Of a stretch of 64,000 nt of DNA, positions 32,845 to 41,921 are shown one piece after another (within the stretch, counting starts at the first letter, position 1; every line of letters begins with the position of its first letter). The notes beneath the pieces were generated by a model. The model saw only the letters and a list, made by a program, of their open reading frames with translations. It did no database searches and was not told the DNA's origin. The position numbers and the translations under genes are program-made. This DNA comes from Crambe crambe (lineage: Eukaryota > Porifera > Demospongiae > Poecilosclerida > Crambeidae), in the NCBI GenBank assembly GCA_963924555.1, contig OZ004585.1:2245488-2309487 (forward strand), written 5' to 3'.

Positions 32845-33440
32845 TTCCGGGGAAGGAAGTGCCGGATGATGCTTCCAATTATTCATGTGTCACGATGACG
32901 CATTACGCGCGCAGTGGGCAGAACCGCAGGAACATCTCTCCTAGATAGAAAAGCATCCAACTGCTCAAACTTCAACCGCTATCCTATGGATTGGTACCCG
33001 AATCTAACAGCAGTTCTGTCGGCAGCATCTTTCAGAGTTGTTGCAGAGCATGTGGCTATTTTAAATGAGGTCATCCAGTGGCGCGTGACGTCATTTCGCG
33101 TCACTAAACGTCAGAATACGTCACATAATGATATTCATTCATTTAGCAGATTTCTTGCTAAATGAACAAGTCCAAGTATTATGTGTCTCCAGACCCTCGC
33201 GCCTTCGGCGCTCGGGGCTGGCTGCGCCAGATTAGGCTATTCCGTAGGTTCAAATATTTCTGAAACTACTGAGATTTCAGAGCTCAATGTTGGAGGATAT
33301 AATCTACTATAGTAGTGGAATATATCTTTCAAAATAGAGCTCGTAAGCTCGTGGAGTTTTGAAAATATTTGACCCTACGGAATAGCCCCGCCGTTCGAAA
33401 TAGCCCCGCTTTACCTTACTCATTAATTTTATATTCACCT

Positions 33441-33514
33441 TAGCCTCGTACCCAGCCCACTCCCCCCCACAAGAAAAAAAGAAAAGAAAAAAAAAGGGCC
33501 TGGGTACGAGGCTA
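33441..33514. mobile_element. 74-bp hairpin element, tagcctcg family
   Basis: tagcctcgtacccag and its inverse enclose a short A/C-rich loop. Relatives are at 37952-37994 and 44040-44151. Confidence 0.75.
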
Positions 33515-33662
33515 TCACCATCATACTACAATCTTAGCTACCAGCACAAATTGAAACAGAAAAGAAGTGGTGTATCAACAACTACATATCTTTAGAAAAT
33601 AGCTAGGTAGAATTGAACAATCTGATTGGTCACTTGCAGGGCACTATATCCAGTAGTGACTC

Positions 33663-33742
33663 AGAGGAGGGCACTACATATAGATGCCCTGCCTCTCAGG
33701 GCATAGGGCATCTATATGTAGTGCCCTGCCTCTCAGGGCATA
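33663..33742. repeat. inverted and direct repeat of gccctgcctctcagggcat
   Basis: gccctgcctctcagggcata occurs twice around atagatg-type spacers, giving alternative hairpins. The open frame across it is a by-product. Confidence 0.7.
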
Positions 33743-33844
33743 GCGTTGTCATAGTAATTCAATATTATTTTGGCCTTTGGTGTTTATATCAAGCTAATAA
33801 AGATGAACAAGAGTTGGAGTTTGAAGATAATGTTTTCTGGTAAG

Positions 33845-34260
33845 CTAGTCTTTAGTATTAATATTGAATGTAACAGATGAAGAGTTGAAGATAAATGTTC
33901 CTGGTAAACTATTTTTTGTGTTTGTCTGAATATTTGTACTGCATGTAGCAAGCTGAGAGGAAAGATGTTCCTGTTGGTGTGGAAAATAGGCTGCTACTGA
34001 GTTGTTTTCTTGATTAGCGATAACTTCAAAATTGCACAATTTAGGCATTTTATCTTTGTTATTAAGAATGTCTGATAGTACTTCCTGCTGCTCAACTGAA
34101 GTTCTCTTGTAGCTTCTAACCCCTTCAATACTCCTGTGACCAGTCCTTTCCATCACAAGCTGCTCATCTACTCCATGCTGATGTAGTCTTGTTGCTGTTG
34201 TGGCAATGAATGATTAGTCTTAAATCCTTCTATCCCAGCAGCTGTACATAACCTGAGATG
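33845..34260 (-). pseudogene. Crypton-like tyrosine recombinase C-terminus
   Basis: The frame 34156-33845 starts within MERTGHRSIEGVRSYKRTS, the distinctive end of the catalytic domain of Crypton-type tyrosine recombinases (TGH motif, then the YKRTS block). Reading upstream in other frames gives TTATRLHQHGVDEQLV and TAAGIEGFKTNHS, which normally precede it, so at least two frameshifts separate the blocks. A Ser/Asn-rich tail follows. Cryptons integrate by tyrosine recombinase; this copy cannot make the enzyme. Confidence 0.75.
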
Positions 34261-34275
34261 GTTTTCATCAATGTG

Positions 34276-34689
34276 TTATGTCCAAGAGGTTTTCTTGTAT
34301 ACCATAACTGGTATAGACTTGGTGGAGGAACTGGATGGCTCATTCTTAACTGGAAAATGAATGGAGCTGACAATTGAGCTGGTACTGGGTTGTGGAAGGG
34401 TGGAACTGGCCAAAGAAGAAGCTTGGGCGGGGCTGAGTTCAGGGGTGGAACTGGATTCTAGCTGTTGGCTGAGTTCCAAGAATAAGCTGGTATATTCTTG
34501 TTCAACACCACTAACTTCCTCCTCCTCCATTGCAGCGGCACTATTTTTTGGTTCAACTGCTATGTCCTTACATATGCCCCAAGCACTGTACCAGGGTTCG
34601 CCGAGGCAGGCAGGGTTGCCGCAGAAGAGGGAGGGGCTATCGAGTTCATCCGTAATATCTCTCCTTTCCTTGTCATAGAAGCGCACCAT
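34276..34689 (-). pseudogene. Ser/Pro/Glu-rich open frame next to the Crypton remnant
   Basis: About 138 codons: a Cys-containing start (SLFCGNPACLGEPWYSAWGI), an acidic patch (AAAMEEEEVSGVEQEY) and a Ser/Pro-rich region ending VYKKTSWT. The final codons, in a neighbouring frame, lead into text resembling the recombinase (PLGHNTL). It may be an upstream part of the same dead element. No family is recognised. Confidence 0.35.
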
Positions 34690-34734
34690 TGCTTGAAAAT
34701 TTTTTGAAAAGGTTGCTATGCTATTTTCTAAATT

Positions 34735-34876
34735 AGTTAGATACCTCGACCAACGGGATCTACGGTCTATAGAAACCCTCAGGCCCTTGGTAGCGCCCTC
34801 GCTGCGCTCGGGTCACTACAGCCCAAGGGCCTCGGGTTTCTATAGACCGTAGATCCCTCGGTCTCGGTATCTAACT
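34735..34876. mobile_element. 142-bp foldback MITE
   Basis: agttagatacc ... gggatctacggtctatagaa and its inverse pair over about 60 bp with a gcgccctcgctgcgctcggg loop. Non-coding. Confidence 0.85.
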
Positions 34877-35080
34877 ATTATATAGTTACATAATAGTTAT
34901 ACAAAAATTGTACCACACACAGAGACAAGGTTGCCTTTTTCATAAGCAATCTTCATGCATCCACTTGCTGCAGCACTCACTGGTACATTTAGACATCATC
35001 ACTAGCTATGATTGCCAAATGAGACTGTAAGCTTACACTTGTTTAAGCTGCTCTTGGAATGTCGAGGAGAATAGCAGCTC

Positions 35081-35317
35081 TTATTTCAAGTGACTAATCA
35101 CCTTATTAGTCCATACCTTTCCTTTTGCCTTCTTCTTACCTCTGCTTTTGACACTCTTCGATCTCAGCTGCTTTCTTAGCTGCTTTCTTTTGTCACTCAA
35201 TAGCCAGTTCCTTTCTTTCTCCTTTTCTTGGTCCACCTTCTTTTCTTCACGCTCTTGCTTTCTCTTTATTTTAGCTTCTTCTTCTTCTCTCTTTTTCTTC
35301 TCCTTTTCCAGCAGCAT
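35081..35317 (-). pseudogene. Lys/Glu-rich coiled-coil fragment
   Basis: A 78-codon frame opening MLLEKEKKKREEEEAKIKRK and ending in KSRGKKKAKGKVWTNKV. Tails of this composition are common in transposase-derived proteins, but composition alone does not identify it. It lies upstream, same strand, of the Crypton-like remnant. Confidence 0.3.
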
Positions 35318-36540
35318 AGCTAATACTTGAGTGGTTCCAGGTTAATTGCTTTTGTTATTTTGAACCTTTATGCTATATCGACTAGCTACATTATTCTTCA
35401 TGACTTGTACGAATCTAATTGCAATTTTTTACAGCAAATGGCCCAAGGTTGAAATGCAGCGTGCAAAACTATTATCTGAGGTAGCTTTAGCTTACTTCAG
35501 ACTAGAAAATGGTACAAGTTCCAGGTTTGGACGAGCAGAAGTGGTTTGCAAGGTCCTTTTTTAACCGAGTGGAGACTGGCTCAGCTTCTAAAACAAGCTG
35601 CTTAATGTTAGCTAGATCATGTCCTGGGGCATCCCTTAAATTCTGGAGATGTACAGCCATTTCATTATAGCTAGTAGCTAGCTATGCAAAGAATGTTTGT
35701 TTGATGCTGGTGACTGTAAACTCCTAATTTTCTGCTACTTGACTATACAAAGGTTCAAAGGTTCAACAGTGACTATATGTGCATGCACATGTGATGCTAT
35801 TAATTAATAGTCATTGCCACTGCATTAAATGCACCATTAGCTAAATGCACAAGTAGCTAGTCTTCTTGTTGAAGGAATGATAACCAATGATGATGAACAA
35901 TATTTTGGTGATGATGATGGCTGGACTGACTCAAGCTGTGATGAAGAAGAGAGCAAAAAGATCAAGGGCTGGACTTGTGTTCAGAATTGACTCGGAGAGT
36001 GTCCATATAGCTAATTGACCCAGCCTTATAGCATCCAGTCTATATGAATTATTGAAGATAGCTCCTATCCATTTGAGCCATGTTCAGCTGCTGGAAGTTT
36101 AACATAAAAAAATCCTTTGTTGATAAAAATTATAATGTTATTATGCAATCAAAAATAGGTACAGGTACATGGGTATCACACTGCAGTATATTTACACTAA
36201 CTAGCTCTAGCTACCCAATTTCTTTGAGCTGTAATCACCAAAAGAGCAATTGTTAGAACTTATTAAGTATGTCGACATCTTGGAAAACCTGTATAATAAA
36301 ACAGCTTGATGTAGCTAAGCCTATAGCTATATAGATAGATAATTTATAACCTGGGCCATCTCATCTACACTATAACAAGGCCATAAACAATGAGGTGCTT
36401 AGTGGGTGGATGAATTACAACTATAAACTTTATGAGGGGGATAACATTTCTGTGCGGAAAAGTAAGGAAACAAGGGTAGGATGAAGGATCAATCTTTGTT
36501 CTGTATATTCAGCCAACAATCCTACATATTACGTCCATGG
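35318..36540. other. intergenic, weak coding traces
   Basis: Short acidic text (DDEQYFGDDDGWTDSSCDEE) can be read at about 35890-35960 on the plus strand without a start or splice context. Nothing else is supported. Confidence 0.35.
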
Positions 36541-36739
36541 ATTACTGCACTCTAACCCCAACATTGGCTTGATATAGCTGCAGAACAAAGATTGTAATAA
36601 ATTCATGTTTAGACCCTGCCATTTTCTTCAATTTTTTTATTCTCAAAAAGTTGGTAATTACTCCCCCCAAACCTCTGATTATTCCAGCAAGAAAAGCTAT
36701 TATTCCATCAAATTCTACAGTGTGACACAGTAAAATCAT

Positions 36740-36885
36740 GTTGTGTTATTATTATTAGATATTTCTATATAGTCTTGTAGTGAGGATGCTTGTTTTAGGG
36801 ACAGCAATTCTCTGCATACATTGCAAAAGAGTTTACCATAAAAAGATGCTGATCAGGAAATTCTTTAATTCTAGATGAGAGAGAA
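36740..36885 (-). pseudogene. BED-like / CGGBP1-type domain fragment
   Basis: Minus-strand text RIKEFPDQHLFM followed, after a frame change, by KLFCNVCRELLSLKQASSLQ resembles the short CxxC-containing domain in many hAT-related proteins and in CGGBP1. It is isolated, frame-shifted and lacks the His pair, so it is debris. Confidence 0.45.
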
Positions 36886-37069
36886 ACATTCTGCTTCAAA
36901 AGAAGCAGTACCTTTATTTCTCTTGAATTGATTGGCTTATACCTTTCTTTCACGTGCTATCTTGGGCATTTCAATCTATCCAGGAGTTGAACTTAACCAT
37001 GTCCATGGGCAAGGTAATTGTGAAACACGGTACAACATGTACATTATTATTATAATTATACATACGTAC

Positions 37070-38555
37070 CTGAGTTTAGCAGCCTTCTGCACTTCATCAT
37101 TAATTACACCATATATATAATTAACAGTCACCAGAGAAGTTTCATCATTAGATGCACAGATTTCAATAAGGATTCGATCTTCCAGGATGGGAGTGCGATT
37201 GGAAAACTTTACCATACCATATTTTTTTGGTACATACTGAGCAAATATTGTAATCACCAAGTAGTTATACTTCTACAGTATTATATTAAAAATTACCACA
37301 CATATACGTAGTAGTTAGTAGCTATCTACTAGTTATTATGCTGACCTTATTTATTTGATTAAAAGCTTGAGTGAAGGAGTCCATCATTCCATCAAAGGGG
37401 GTATAAATTTTTATAGCATAAGTATCATTGTTGAATTGTTGATTTTTCCTAATGTGCTCTTCATCTGAATTGAAGTTTTAAGGTGGCGGGGCATGCAGTA
37501 TTTGCTCATGAATGGTTCCTGAGTTAATGAGGCGGGTAGTTGCATCGACTATAGCATGCACTTCCCGCTCTACTAACTGAGGGCAAACCAGACACTTGAG
37601 AACACTACCGTTGCAGAGAAACTCAATCACTAAGGCCATACCTATTCGATTTTATGTTTCGCGGGCGAACTGGCTCTTGATATTGGGTTGGTAGGTAGAA
37701 ATGAAAATGATAATGACTGTCATTATCATCATAACATAAATCATTATTAAATAAAAAAGAACACAAAAATTTACTCCTTGAGTTTAGGTTTTTTTTGTTT
37801 GCCTGCCTAGTGGAAGGTTGTTTGCCTCATTTAAACGTCACAATGAGTTGAACTATATTTGACAGGTGAGAGTTGGCAAAGGTTAAATGACCCTAAACTA
37901 TCATTTTCATTTCAAAGTTGAAAAAATTGGTAGGTAGGGCCCGCAAAATATTAGCTCGAACCCAGCCTCTTTTTTTTGGCTGGGTTCGAGGCTAGCAAAA
38001 CAAATTGATATGGCCCAAACAGCCATGCCTTGATTGATTTTCATCAATTTTCTCTAACTGCTGACTTATTCTTATCTATATAAACCAGTGGGCAGGGCCA
38101 GACGAAGATATTTTAAAAAGAAGCTACTGTAGGCGAGAGCTATGGCCCATCGATCACTCGATCGACGGCTAAAAGCAATCAAAATTCTGGCTTTTCTGGC
38201 TAAAGTCTCTTCGTGTCGCCCTAACTGTACAAGACTGTAGTTCGAGAAAACAAAAAATCTATCAAGGCATGGCTATTGAGTTTCTCTGCAATGGCAGTGT
38301 TCTTGAGTGTCTGATTTACCCTCAGTTGTAGTAGGAAGTGCTAGTCAGTATGAAACTGTAGTATTCACCTGTTCACCTGTAGCACCTCGTAGCCGATGCA
38401 ACTACTCGCCTCATTCTTATGAATTATTCATGAGCGAACACTGCCCCGCCACTTTAACATAACTTAAGCCACTTACCTTGAGTGGCAATAGCATCGCAAG
38501 TTATCAACACCAACAGAACAATCACTACTACTGGACTTCCTTTGTTGTAAGACAT
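37070..38555 (-). CDS. secreted protein, first three exons (3' partial)
   Basis: Three exons join in phase: exon 1 38477-38555 (26 codons plus 1 nt), exon 2 37346-37464, exon 3 37070-37272, with donors GTAAGT, GTCAGC and GTACGT and acceptors TTCAG and CTGTAG. Exon 1 encodes MSYNKGSPVVVIVLLVLITC DAIATQ, a clear signal peptide. Exons 2 and 3 encode about 108 mixed alpha/beta residues (YAIKIYTPFDGMMDSF, LVITIFAQYVPKKYGMVKFS, EDRILIEICASNDETSLVTV). Exon 3 leaves phase 2, so at least one more exon must follow below 37070; a convincing one was not found. The function is unknown. A 972-bp MITE occupies most of intron 1. Confidence 0.6.
37482..38453. mobile_element. TTAA-flanked foldback MITE in intron 1
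   Basis: TTAA is at 37478-37481 and 38454-38457. Ends ggtggcggggca and tgccccgccact are inverse except for the first base, and arms of about 170 bp pair further in (gagaaactcaatcac against gattgag-type text near 38280). It lies wholly within the predicted intron. Confidence 0.7.
37952..37994. mobile_element. 43-bp hairpin, tagcctcg family
   Basis: tagctcgaacccagcc, a T-rich loop, then ggctgggttcgaggcta. A minimal member of the family at 33441 and 44040, nested in the MITE at 37482-38453. Confidence 0.65.
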
Positions 38556-38693
38556 TTCGATGACAAAAGCTATATTATGTTGACCGCACAAAGTTTCGAA
38601 GCTATATAATAGTGTAGGAGATTGTTTATGCTATTGATTGTATCAGCTTCCTAATATGGAAAACAGACATATCACGTCACCCGATAATATCAT

Positions 38694-38756
38694 GGCCAGA
38701 CCCTTTACCAACCGCAGTACTAATTATGCACGCGGTATACGGCTGCGGCTGGTAAA
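38694..38756. repeat. short inverted repeat
   Basis: gccagaccctttaccaaccgcag pairs with ctgcggctggtaaaggg across a tatgcacgcggta loop. A small hairpin, perhaps another MITE remnant. Confidence 0.5.
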
Positions 38757-38763
38757 GGGGGAT

Positions 38764-39926
38764 TTATTGATGGAATTGATTGTGATGTTACCATACTTGG
38801 TAACTTGGTAACAGTTATACCTATGGAATCAGTAACTTAATTTAAAAATCCATATGATATCTGGTAGCTAACCAGAGGTAACTGGGTAAAAAATGAAAAA
38901 GAAATATGACCACATCTTGGAACCCCTGGAACCAATGGTAACTGAAAGGTAACTAAGTAAGAAATATGAGCACTATCTTATAAATGTGCCAACAATAACC
39001 GAAGGTAACTGGGTGACAGGAGGGGAAAAGTACTACCACCTATCTTAAAAACGTGGTAACCTATGGAACCAATGGTGACCAAAGGTAACTGGGTAAAAGG
39101 ACCATATCTTAAAAACATGGTTACCTATGGAGAAAGTAACCGAGGGGAAAAAATACTACCACTATGATATGAATACTACCACTATGCTATAAGTGGGTAA
39201 CCAGAGGTAACTAGATAGCCAAGGAGGGAAAAATCTATATCACGGAACCAATGGTACCCAGAGATATAACTTGGTAACTGGAGAGGAAAAGAACTAATGG
39301 TAACCAGAGGTAACTAACTAGAGGTAACAAGAGGACATACATGTACTGTCCCAGAAAAACCCATGGTAGCTAGCTAACATTATAATAAAAGTTTATTGTA
39401 ACAACGATAACAAATATTAATTATAATGATAAGATGTTGATAGTTTTCAAGACGGTGGTTGTATGTTTTCCCCTCGTGTTACCCAGTTACCTCCAGTTAC
39501 CATTGGTTCCATAGGTTACCAAGCTTTAAAATACTTTCCCTTCCTGTTACCCAGTTACCTTCAGTTACCTCCAGTTATCATTGGTTCCATAGGTTACCAC
39601 ATTTTCAAGACTGTGGTAATATGTTTTTCCTTCCTGTTATCCAGTTACCTTCAGTTATCTCCGGTTACCATTGGTTCCATAGGTTACCACGTTTTCAAGA
39701 CGGTGGTAGTATGTTTTCCCCTCCCCTCAGTTACCTTTGGTTCCATATGTTATCATGTTTTATAGTGTCATTCTTTTCCCCATAGGCCACTGATTATGGG
39801 ATTTCACTTAAGTTATGTTACAGCAATCATATCCTTCCCTGCTCTATTTTAGCTATAAACTTAAGATTCGTTCAAGTTACCAAGTTACCAAGTATCCAGG
39901 TAACATCACAATCAATTCCATAAATA
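38764..39926. mobile_element. GGTAAC-rich foldback element, 1.16 kb
   Basis: Termini tttattgatggaattgattg and the inverse caatcaattccataaat define it. The left half is a degenerate minisatellite on the plus strand (ggtaactgggtaa, accaatggtaaccagaggta). The right half (39470-39760) carries the same repeats inverted, in units of about 70 bp. The repeats create long-looking open frames at 39459-39785 that are not genes. Confidence 0.8.
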
Positions 39927-40022
39927 ACACTAGCTACATTGTAGCTAACTATTCTATAGAGCTAGGGATTTTTAAATCTAATAACACTTCACAAATAAAC
40001 TAGTCTATGTCACTAATGGTGG

Positions 40023-40240
40023 TTATGTATTAGAAGATGATGATTTTGATAGTGCAACATTGTACTTCTGTGTGAGTGAGACCAGCCATTCAGGCATTTC
40101 TCCTCCTCCATCACTCGATTTCCTCTTCTGCCTGCTAGCTTGCATGGCACTGGATCCTCCTGGCACCATGAGCTTCTCTGGTTCTACTGGAGATGTCAAG
40201 TTATTGGGACACTCTGGTGGAGCTTCCTCTACTGCAATCT
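40023..40240 (-). pseudogene. second copy of the MPEWLVSLTQKYN coding fragment
   Basis: Minus-strand text AVEEAPPECPNNLTSPVEPE, then KLMVPGGSSAMQASRQKRKS, GGGEMPEWLVSLTQKYNVAL and a stop matches 9889-10060 with substitutions. It extends the fragment upstream by about 15 codons. Family unknown. Confidence 0.55.
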
Positions 40241-40295
40241 ATCCAATGGCAAGTAATCAGAGGGTGCATGCAATGACAGAGCTACAGGTGCAGTG

Positions 40296-40392
40296 CAGGC
40301 CTGTAGCCAGGATTTTAGAAAAGGGATGGCTCAGGAGGATCTCAAAGATTGAGTATTTTCAAAATGCTAATACATTGTAAGAACTGTATAAT

Positions 40393-40424
<32 letters not shown>

Positions 40425-40461
40425 CTCAAGCCCATTGAACCACCTGCTGGCTACAGGCCTG
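40296..40461. mobile_element. hAT-like MITE with poly-G tract
   Basis: Ends caggcctgtagccagg and ctggctacaggcctg, with cagtg on both sides (or gcagtgc if the TIR starts one base later). A run of about 30 G occupies 40394-40424. Confidence 0.75.
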
Positions 40462-40611
40462 CAGTGCATGTATGGTCTGGAATCTCTCAATGTGGACACT
40501 TCTAATTGGGACAGAAGAATAAACGTCCTGATTGTGTAAAAGAGGTGTCCTTAAACAAGGGTTGACTACATCTACGTAGCTATGATAAAGTGAAAATAAT
40601 GGCCTAACTAG

Positions 40612-40852
40612 AGAGGTGTCCTGATATGAGAGGTGTCCTAATATGAGAGGTGTCCTAATAAGTGAGGTGTCCTAATTAGAGGTGTCCTGATATGAGAACT
40701 GTCTTAATTAGAGGTGTCCTGATATGAGAACTGTCCTAATTAGAGGTGTCCTGATATGAGAACTGTCCTAACTAGAGGTGTCCTGATATGAGAACTGTCC
40801 TAACTAGAGGTGTCCTGATATGAGAACTGTCCTAATTAGAGGTGTCCTGACT
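40612..40852 (+). repeat. minisatellite of about 34 bp
   Basis: About seven copies of gaggtgtcctgatatgagaa plus ctgtcctaattag. Units are contiguous with no unique spacers. Confidence 0.85.
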
Positions 40853-41921
40853 AGAGGTTTTTTATTATGACAAGTCTCCTGTTGGTTAAAATAGTCAATA
40901 GGTGTCCTGTTTTTCATGAGTGAACTATTGCATAATTATCTACAATGAATGAGACACTGAATAATGAGTCCTCCTTATGGAATTTTTTTCCTTTGCAATT
41001 CAGGAAGTCTAAGCAGCTGAGGACTGACTGCCTTGTCTACCAAAGTAGTTCACAGACCCAAATGAACTCCTCCTTGAATCTGTTGTCGAATTTCTAGGCA
41101 GATTCTGCTATGGTATGATACATTGCAATTAATAATAGCTTGTAGGCACAAAATACACAAAAATTGACTAAATAAAGTGATATTCCCTGCAAAAGTGATA
41201 GTCCCATGTGAAAGTCCCTTAATTGTTTTGATGGATTCATTCCAAAATTCTGTCATGTCTTCTATAATGGTTAGACTATCTCTACACCAAATTTCCCTGT
41301 AAAGGCAAGAGTGTGTACTTTATACATAATGTTCTCTTTAACCCTTTGTCTACCAAAAGCGTGCAATTTTGCACATTAGTCGTTTAAATGGGAAAACTCG
41401 CTTAAATAGATGTAAAATTGGAATTGGTGGCATTTGGCGGCCTTATCTATCTCAAAAAATCTCTGAGAACAATAGAGCGGTCAAATCGGAACTTTGCGTA
41501 TCAAGCTTTGATCTTTGCTTTCAACACTTTTTTAAGAAGGAGATACAGTAGGGCATGGTGGGTATCTTGGGTGAGGAGCGGATCCAGCTCGATCTCTGTC
41601 TGCCGAGAAGGGAGGCTGCAAAGGAGCTAGACCACGGAGGCTGGAATTTTGTGGGCGTGGCCCATTGGTTGTCACGTTAACGACTTTTAAGCATGACGAC
41701 CCCTGCCCATTCGATTTTGATTTCAAAACCTTAGCTGCTATTGCAGGCTAAGGGGTAAACAGTATATATAGGTATGTAGTTACTGTTTACACCTTAGATA
41801 TGCAATACACTTTCATTTTTAGGGTGTAGCCACTAGTAATCCTGAGTTATGGTGAGCCAAAGCTTTAAATGTGGCCAAAAAATAATGTAATATCATGTGG
41901 TTCTACTTGTGACTGTCACTG
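40853..41921. other. intergenic, possible MITE at about 41340-41757
   Basis: taaccctttgtctacc at 41340 and ggctaaggggtaaac at 41746 are imperfectly inverse, suggesting an old TIR element. Open frames here carry no recognisable features. Confidence 0.35.

Larger units (their letters stand above)
30037..33234. mobile_element. Mutator-like element with 9-bp target duplication
   Basis: The ends taatctggcgtagccagccc and ggctggctgcgccagatta are inverse. ggctattcc flanks it at 30028-30036 and 33235-33243. A 9-bp duplication is typical of Mutator-like elements. Its own DNA is 30037-30040, 30504-30578 and 32845-33234; it carries no transposase. Confidence 0.8.
29999..33416. mobile_element. outermost TA-flanked MITE of a four-element nest
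   Basis: Ends aggtaaagcggggctatttc and the inverse at 33397-33416, flanked by TA (29997-29998, 33417-33418). Its own sequence is only 29999-30036 plus about 33235-33416 (ctattccgtagg ... gaccctacggaatag); everything between is later insertion. Confidence 0.8.

Noticed and set aside
36838..36882. Fourth exon for the secreted gene (text IKEFPDQHLFM fits the phase)
   Set aside because: The text matches the BED-like transposon debris better and the following sequence does not splice on sensibly.
39459..39785. Two overlapping open frames of 100-108 codons in the right half of the GGTAAC element
   Set aside because: They translate a minisatellite in two frames with repeated FHRLPSF-type and TIGSIGY-type units; no splice, start context or family support.
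40612..40852. Regularly spaced repeats resembling a CRISPR array
   Set aside because: Units of about 34 bp are contiguous with no unique spacers, and the genome is animal; this is a minisatellite.
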